The notes under the pieces: generated by a model
Told to the model about the DNA's origin: nothing
Seen by the model: only the letters and a program-made list of their open reading frames with translations
The model's database searches: none
Origin: Isoetes taiwanensis
Lineage: Eukaryota; Streptophyta; Lycopodiopsida; Isoetales; Isoetaceae
NCBI GenBank assembly: GCA_021234155.1
Contig: JAJEKV010000049.1
Span: 10,642,292 to 10,706,291, forward strand
Length of the DNA stretch: 64,000 bases
Direction: 5' to 3'
In this document: piece after piece, positions 58,065-64,000 of the stretch
Layout of the letters: every line of letters starts with the position of its first letter
Position numbering within the stretch: the stretch's first letter is position 1
Translations under genes and position numbers: made by a program

Positions 58065-59490
58065 CAAAGACATGGCAACAAGCATCCGATTACGGGCATT
58101 TTGAAGGAACATATGGGTTTCAAGGTATTGTTAAATTTTGCTCTAAGGAATAATGCATTTTAAAGCTATTGATTTCAGCCTCGTTTCAATGCAGGGCTTT
58201 ACTATTTCAGATTACCAAGGAGTAGACAAGATGGTTGAGCTTCCTCATAAAGACTATAGCTACTGTGTGTTTTCCAGTCTTGATGCTGGCATCGATATGG
58301 TTAGTGGATGTGTTCTGTTCCTGTCTACTCAAATATGCCTAGCATCAATTACTTTTTTTTTTTTTTTTGGAGTAAAATTGCAATTTTTTTGAAGATATTG
58401 ATGGCAATATCATATGTATATCATATTCTATAAGGGCCTAGAAATATTAAGGGTTTGTATCAGACTGCTTAATAACGTGACAGTGGCATGGTGGATTTGC
58501 AGATCTGGTCCCATATGACTATAAGAAGTTCATTGATACTGTAAATAATCTCGTGAAAGTTGGAAAGATTTCAAAAGGAAGAATAGATGATGCAGTTTGT
58601 AGAATACTGAGAATCAAATTCATCGCCAAACTTTTGAACATCCAAGCACAGATAGATCCTTAACCCCGACTATTGGCAACTTGGTATTTCCATTATTGAT
58701 ACATGTTCTGTAATGGGAGAGTAATTAACATTTCCAATTTAGGCCCATCGTGAACTTGCTCGTAAAGTTGTGAGGAAGTCCCTTGTCCTATTGAAAAATA
58801 GGAAAAAGGATGGGCGCCCACTGCTTCCGCTTAGCAAGCATGCAAATAAAATACTTGTTACAGGTATCCATGCAAACAACCTTGGTTATCGGTGTGGCGG
58901 ATGGACAATAGACTGGCAAGAAATGGTGGTAACATCACCAAGGGTAACTATAGTGTTGCATATGAGATGTGAGATACAAGTATCTAGTTGCTTGTCAAGT
59001 TAATATTTTAAATTTTACCTTGTACATGTAGGAACAACAATCCTTGAAGCAAATCAGGAACATTGTTAGTGCTAGAACAGAAGTAGTGTAACCCTGATCC
59101 TAGTTTTGTACGGGAGGGGTTATTTTCCTATGTAGTTGTGGTAATTGGCAAAATGCCATATGCAGAATCTGAAGGTGATGATCCTCACCTGGAGCTTATA
59201 TCAGAATCAATTAAATTGATTCAGTCAGTTACTGAGTTTGTAGAATGTCTGGTTATCATGCTTTCTGGAAGACCCCTAGTACTGGAGCCTTTTCTTCCTA
59301 CTATAGATGCACTTGTTGCTGCATGGTTTTGGTTTCCTGGAACAGACGGCCAAGGAATTGCTGATGTGATCTTTGGAAATTTTGACATTCAAGGCAATCT
59401 TCCCAGAACATGGTTCAAAAGAGTCGATCAGCTACCTATGAATTATGATAATGATTGTCATCAGGTTGAGAAAAAATTTAAAGGCTAATT
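58065..59490 (+). pseudogene. Glycoside hydrolase family 3 beta-glucan exohydrolase-like, unprocessed pseudogene
   Basis: Exon-like pieces: 58090-58125 KHPITGILKEHMGFK; 58195-58300 GFTISDYQGVDKMVELPH to LDAGIDM, with the catalytic nucleophile Asp in ISDYQG; 58513-58660 LVPYDYKKFIDTVN, ISKGRIDDAVCRILRIKF; 58743-58940 [19 protein letters not shown] and [20 protein letters not shown]; then a damaged stretch. 59136-59488 has VVVIGKMPYAESEGDD, LVIMLSGRPLVLEPFLP, FPGTDGQGIADVIFGNFD and LPRTWFKRVDQLPMN. Plant GH3 enzymes of this kind remove glucose from cell-wall beta-glucans outside the cell. The 5' third and the C-terminus are missing, and stops near 58660 and 59090 break it. Confidence 0.9.
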
Positions 59491-61294
59491 TAATAAACAA
59501 TAACTAAATACTGATGCTGAAAATGCTAGGCAGAATCACTAAATTCTCATCCAATGTTATGGTCATTATTTCAGACGGACAGATACATATCTGTTTGGCT
59601 TTGAAGCACATTATCATATTCCTTGGTTAACTACCTCTTGCAGCCTGATCTGTATGCATCCTTTTCCATGTAATCCAAATAGATGGTTTTGTGGCTTCAA
59701 ATTACCCAAGGAATGAGCATTATGCTGCCTCTTTTATAATCCAGGGGGTTTTATGGCCTTTTCTTCATCTGCCAAGTTCTCTGTTTTCAAACTCTTGAGC
59801 ATACTATTCTAGATATACTAGCTTGACATGTATATTCTAATTGTATTTCCTCCTTATATTCGCATAAATTGCGTCGTGCTAAATTCTGAATTCTGGATAG
59901 TGCACTGATAGTAAGGGCATTGGTCCTTTTCTAGATGGTTGGAAAAACGTTTGTTTGGATAGTTAAACGTTTTCATCAGCTTGTACGCTGCAAAGAGATG
60001 GTTTGGTACCAAGACAAGACTTTTGTAATATGGGTCAACCACATGGAGGTGAGTTCTGATCCTCTATGACCTGCTATGGTGAAGGGTAGACAATTTCATT
60101 CTTATCTTATCTAAGGAAGAAAAAACTATATCTTTTTTACCCTCTTTGGTAACCGTAATTGCAATAGTTATGGTGAAGTTGAAGGGTAGACAATTCCATT
60201 TTTATTGAGGAAGAAAAAAATTATATCTTTTGTAGCCATTTTGCTGGTTATGACGAGGACTATGATGATATTTAATATTGATTTTAGGAGCACATTTGGC
60301 CATGGATTCTTTTTTATGGCCAGAGTGGTGCTTTGAAGGGTTGTGGCATTTCCATTCTCTCTTTTGCTCTCTCTCTGTTTTTGCTTTTGTATAACAGGTC
60401 ACTTGTAGTTTTCAAGAAATATTCACCCTTATTAGTAACTAAAACAATATAATTGCTTTTTCACAACATATATAAGTCAACTTACTTTTTTGCTTGATGT
60501 ATTATTTCCATTCTAAGGAAAAACTTCAGCGCAACACGTGTCCTTTGAAAATAAAAAAAAATAAAAAATAAAAAATAAAAAACTAAAGGGATTGACCGCG
60601 GTGACGCCGGATCGATTACATGCCGGCCCCTCGGTGCGCAGTGATATTGGAGATGGGTAGGAGAAAGTCAAGCTCGGCTTGGTAACATCGAAATCAAAAC
60701 ACTTCTTAACATTTTAAAAACGAAGTTATTGTTGCTGCATTTTCACATTCTAACCTCAACTCTATTCAGAAAAACACAATCTGTAATCAAAGATGGGCGA
60801 TGCGGAGGGTCACTAAAAAGCCACAAGATTGATCAAGCTAGAAGATCTCACACAGCAACCAAGGCAGAGAAAGGAATTGCCATGTTTCGCTAGAGTCCAT
60901 CTCTAAATTACGTCACGAGTATATGGTACGCTCTAATAGACCATTTGTAGCAAATCATCAAAGAGATCATTTGTAGCTAAATTAGGTTCCATCGACACTA
61001 AGTCAGAATCACCGATTCTTGGCCTGCAACAAATTAGAGAATCATGGAGCTGAATCTTGGCACAACACAAATCGGCACAGCATATTCTAAATGAGGTGCA
61101 CCCTGGACTACCACAGTTGTTTGGATTCACAATCCCACGACCCGTGATCGTATGTTGGGGCTTGTGAGCACCTCTCGTTTCGCTTATAGTCATTTATGAT
61201 TGGAGGCGCCTATGATTTTGAAATATGAAATACGATTTTGCCTAAGGTTTTGAGAGAATATCGAACCTCTTTACGGCAGATTTTAGAATATGAA
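59491..61294. other. Intergenic; A-rich run at 60549-60590
   Basis: No domain found. The A-rich (AAAAATA)n run follows a short GC-rich region and could be the tail of a retroposed sequence. The minus frame at 60933-61193 is unrecognised. Confidence 0.5.
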
Positions 61295-61365
61295 ATATGG
61301 GGGCTCGAACCGCTACCAAAATAACTCAATGTCCTAATAAGACCACTTTAACCAATATACCCAAT
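61295..61365 (-). repeat. SINE-like A-box/B-box pair
   Basis: On the minus strand TTGGTTAAAGTGG (A-box-like) and GGTTCGAGCCC (B-box) lie about 40 bp apart, as in tRNA-derived SINEs. No tail or target duplication was identified. Confidence 0.35.
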
Positions 61366-61486
61366 CAGCTAATATAATAATTTTTTATCTTGAATCTAAT
61401 TTGATACGATTAGCTAGTCTCCAAAGATCTACAGCAAAAACAATCGTCAAGAAACAAGTCAAGTAAGCACAAATCCACCCTTCCGG

Positions 61487-63263
61487 GTAAGCTCTCCACC
61501 CGACCGGGTTGTCCTTGAGCAAGAGACTTCCAAAGAAAGACAATAACGCAAGTTAGCCACTACAAATCCTTTGTAGCAAAAACATAAATTTGAGGAATAG
61601 GCTAGGCTTAGGATTTGGCTTAGATGTTCAATTGGGATAGGAACAAGCTTTGCCCTCACATACGCTTACTCTTGCAACATTCACTTCCTTTTTGAAAAGG
61701 TAAAGGTATCCCTTAATAAGCCTTACTTGAATGACGTCCTTATATTTAGCCCAAGTCCCTTTTTAACGTTAAAAGTACACCTTTATGCCCATAGATATAA
61801 TAGATGCGTACCCCTCTTAACCATAATAATAGTTTACTATCTTTTCTAAGGTTCTTAGATTAGCTTATGGTTTATAACTTGTCCTATCTTATATTAGATA
61901 AAAATATCCCCCAATGGTCTAGATAAGGATAATTGCTAACTTAACTTATTGTATATTAAGATACTTGGGTCCAAGGGTTAACATGAACATTTACGGCTTT
62001 CTTTCTCATACTCTTGCTCCCGACAACCACTCCCCCGAGCACCACCATATCAATTCCTCCCCTTCTTGGGATTGATCGTCCTCGATCAAGAATTATATGG
62101 CAAATTAACACAACCAAGTCCATGGTTGCAATCTGCATAATCAGAAATGGTCAAATCCAGCCCTTTAGGCTGAAAATTGCCTCAGTTCATTTAGAGGTCT
62201 TTCATTTCAATTACTTAGAAATGGCAAAGTTCGCTCATACTCCTGCGCAAGTCTCATTTACATCCTGAAAGGAAACCATCAAAGATCCTTTTTCAAAATT
62301 GATCTAATCAATTTCTAAAAAGCATGTTAGTCTTTCCCTTCTTGGGACTAATCTTGTCCCCCTAGGAATGTTCTTTTTCTGATCCTCCAAGGCGGGTCCA
62401 AGACTTGGACGTAAAAAAATCTCCATCTTGATCCATCAAGTAGGCCCCCTCACTTGAACAAATGTGGGCATTCCTAGCCCTTTCTGATGCTCTAAGTAGC
62501 TTTTTCTACTCGGACAGAAAGTAAACCCTTTCCAGTCCTTCAAGTTAAATATCACCATTCAACTTGAACAAGAAAGATATTTTCCCTTCCCTTCTCAGGA
62601 ATAAACTTAGTCTTCAAAAACCACAAGTTGAACATCAACTTAATTTGCCTCAAAGTATAGGTTAGTTTAAAACAAAATATTTACTAACCTCCACCAGAAG
62701 CACCAACTTTTGATCAGTTTCTATTCCAGTTTGCAATCTCCAGCACCAACCAGAAGACCTGCGAACATCAGGAATAACAAACATTCTATTCACATGGACA
62801 TGAGCACCAACTCATTCCAATCTCTTGGACGTGGCATCCGCTCATTCCAATCGTGGACCTGGCATACGCTCATTCCAATCACTTGGTCAAGAGCTTTCCA
62901 ACAAGGTAAGGATCGCCGATTTCTGAGTTGTGGTTGCGGAGATATCACCTCTCAAAATAATTCCTGCATGACTGTATAAGAACAAACTCTTTCTAGCCTT
63001 ACCTTCTAGTATCTTCTCTTGTTCCTTGCTTGATCATATCATTAGAAGGAGTTCATGTAACACCAGTAAGCTCTCCACCCGACCGGGTTGTCCTTGAGCA
63101 AGAGACTTCCAAAGAAAGGCAATAACGCAAGTTAGCCACTACAAATCCTTTGTAGCAAAAACATAAATTTGAGGAATAGGCTAGGCTTAGGATTTGGCTT
63201 AGATGTTCAATTGGGATAGGAACAAGCTTTGCATTCACATACGCTTACTCTTGCAACATTCAC
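61487..63263. mobile_element. Small element between 198-bp direct repeats (TRIM-like or truncated LTR element)
   Basis: 61487-61684 and 63066-63263 start GTAAGCTCTCCACCCGACC and end TTGCAACATTCAC. I count about 3 differences. The second copy can be extended to TGTAACACC...ATTCACA, which has TG...CA ends. The 1.38-kb interior has no RT, integrase or Gag, only CTTGGGATTGATCGTCCTCG-like patches known from leader or spacer parts of larger elements. No primer site or matching flanks were found, so LTR status is not proven. Confidence 0.5.
62800..62885. repeat. Short repeats (CTCATTCCAATC type)
   Basis: GCATCCGCTCATTCCAATC, GCATACGCTCATTCCAATC and CAACTCATTCCAATCTC occur in a row with TGGAC spacers, within the small element. 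Confidence 0.75.
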
Positions 63264-64000
63264 ATATGTTTTTTTTATAATAATCCATTCAATTGTTTTA
63301 CGGATATATGGTCCATGGTTTCATGAATTGTTATTTTTCACATCCATATCAATCCCCCTGGAACCCCCTGTTATTTTGCTACATATTCACGTATGCAAAT
63401 CGGCACATCACAACTCTACAACCAAATTCGGCTCAAGCAAAGGACTACCAGATTGGCTTTTTCGCAGATTTGTTCACAGACCCGCCATCCTGAGGTCTCT
63501 GAGTATTTTCCTGGATCTGCCTTTTCTTGCCGGATTCCACTCTTCAATCATATCCAAAGCATGCATGATGCCACAAAAAACTCTGAACGTCTTTGTGGGT
63601 CAGTGCTCTGTAAGTTGTTTTGTTTTGTGGAAACTCATTTCTGTTGACAAATTTGTACAGTAGCGTTTTCACATTTTCGTATCCATTTCTGATAAATTTA
63701 CCCATTTTTTCCCTTTGCTTCTTACTCTTCACTGCCTCTTCTCCTGATACCTTGAATTCTGACCATCCTGCGCCATAGCTAGCTGAGGATTAGCCATGCC
63801 CAGATGCTACGAAATGAACTCATTGCCCAAGGATTACATACAAAAATGAACTATGTATATTCTTGTTGCAGCTTCCTTTATAAGTTCTATTATATAATAG
63901 TGAGCTCCAGACCGGATTCCATGCCAACATACTGAGGGATTCGAATAAAAACTCCAATTGAAGACACAATCCCCTCTTCTGTGGCAGAATAGAATGTCAC
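63264..64000. other. Right end of window; possible unrecognised exon near 63400-63610
   Basis: Between about 63400 and 63609 all three plus frames are fairly open, and the stretch ends at a strong donor (GCTCT/GTAAGT). One frame reads RHPEVSEYFPGSAFSCRI. I do not recognise a family and cannot choose a frame. Confidence 0.25.

Overview
The window looks like nuclear DNA of a land plant with a large, repeat-rich genome. Reasons seen in the sequence: spliced exons with GT/AG borders, plant-type gene remnants (geranylgeranyl diphosphate synthase, family GH3 beta-glucan glucohydrolase, casein kinase 2 alpha, succinyl-CoA ligase beta, universal stress protein), and plant-style LTR retrotransposons, one with an initiator-Met-tRNA primer site. 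A Tat-like Ty3/gypsy element with an extra long ORF, a LINE with an L1-type coiled-coil ORF1, and a transposase carrying a SDGCASQFK motif hint at a fern, lycophyte or other less-sampled lineage. This placement is inference only. No gene here is clearly intact except possibly the universal stress protein gene, which itself carries a one-base frame break.

Layout. 1-2541: end of a minus-strand LTR retrotransposon (internal part, PBS, 1.7 kb LTR). 2542-3800: FCP1/NIF-like phosphatase gene fragment. 3840-6066: a decayed DNA transposon with a minus-strand transposase-like gene between ATGTACATCT-rich ends. 7076-11439: a plus-strand LINE (tandem 5' monomers, ORF1, endonuclease and reverse transcriptase), cut off at the YxDD region. 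11440-26581: a minus-strand Ty3/gypsy (Tat-like) element with LTRs, gag, protease, RT, RNase H, integrase, a 978-codon third ORF, and a small antisense ORF with its own TATA box. Its RT is split by a 4,209-bp DNA transposon (18215-22423) flanked by a 3-bp target duplication and carrying a piece of a host gene. 26582-29325: a 2.7-kb minisatellite of 19-bp monomers whose two main types are nearly inverse complements.

29-46 kb is mostly old repeats: a CACTA-like candidate, decayed LINE pieces, a pair of duplicated blocks (32.5 and 43.9 kb), two copies of a GGPP synthase pseudogene (36.4 and 39.5 kb, the second with a 152-bp fold-back palindrome), a perfect 27-bp inverted repeat, and a duplicated GGAAGGGTTTCC-rich block. 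47-60 kb holds intron-containing remnants of host genes (CK2 alpha, universal stress protein, succinyl-CoA ligase beta, GH3) interspersed with a dispersed repeat family that starts with a TTGCCCC/GGGGCAA palindrome. 61.5-63.3 kb is a small, young-looking element bounded by 198-bp direct repeats differing at about 3 positions.

The genes do not form a pathway. The common theme is layered mobile-element insertion, gene-fragment capture or duplication, and decay.
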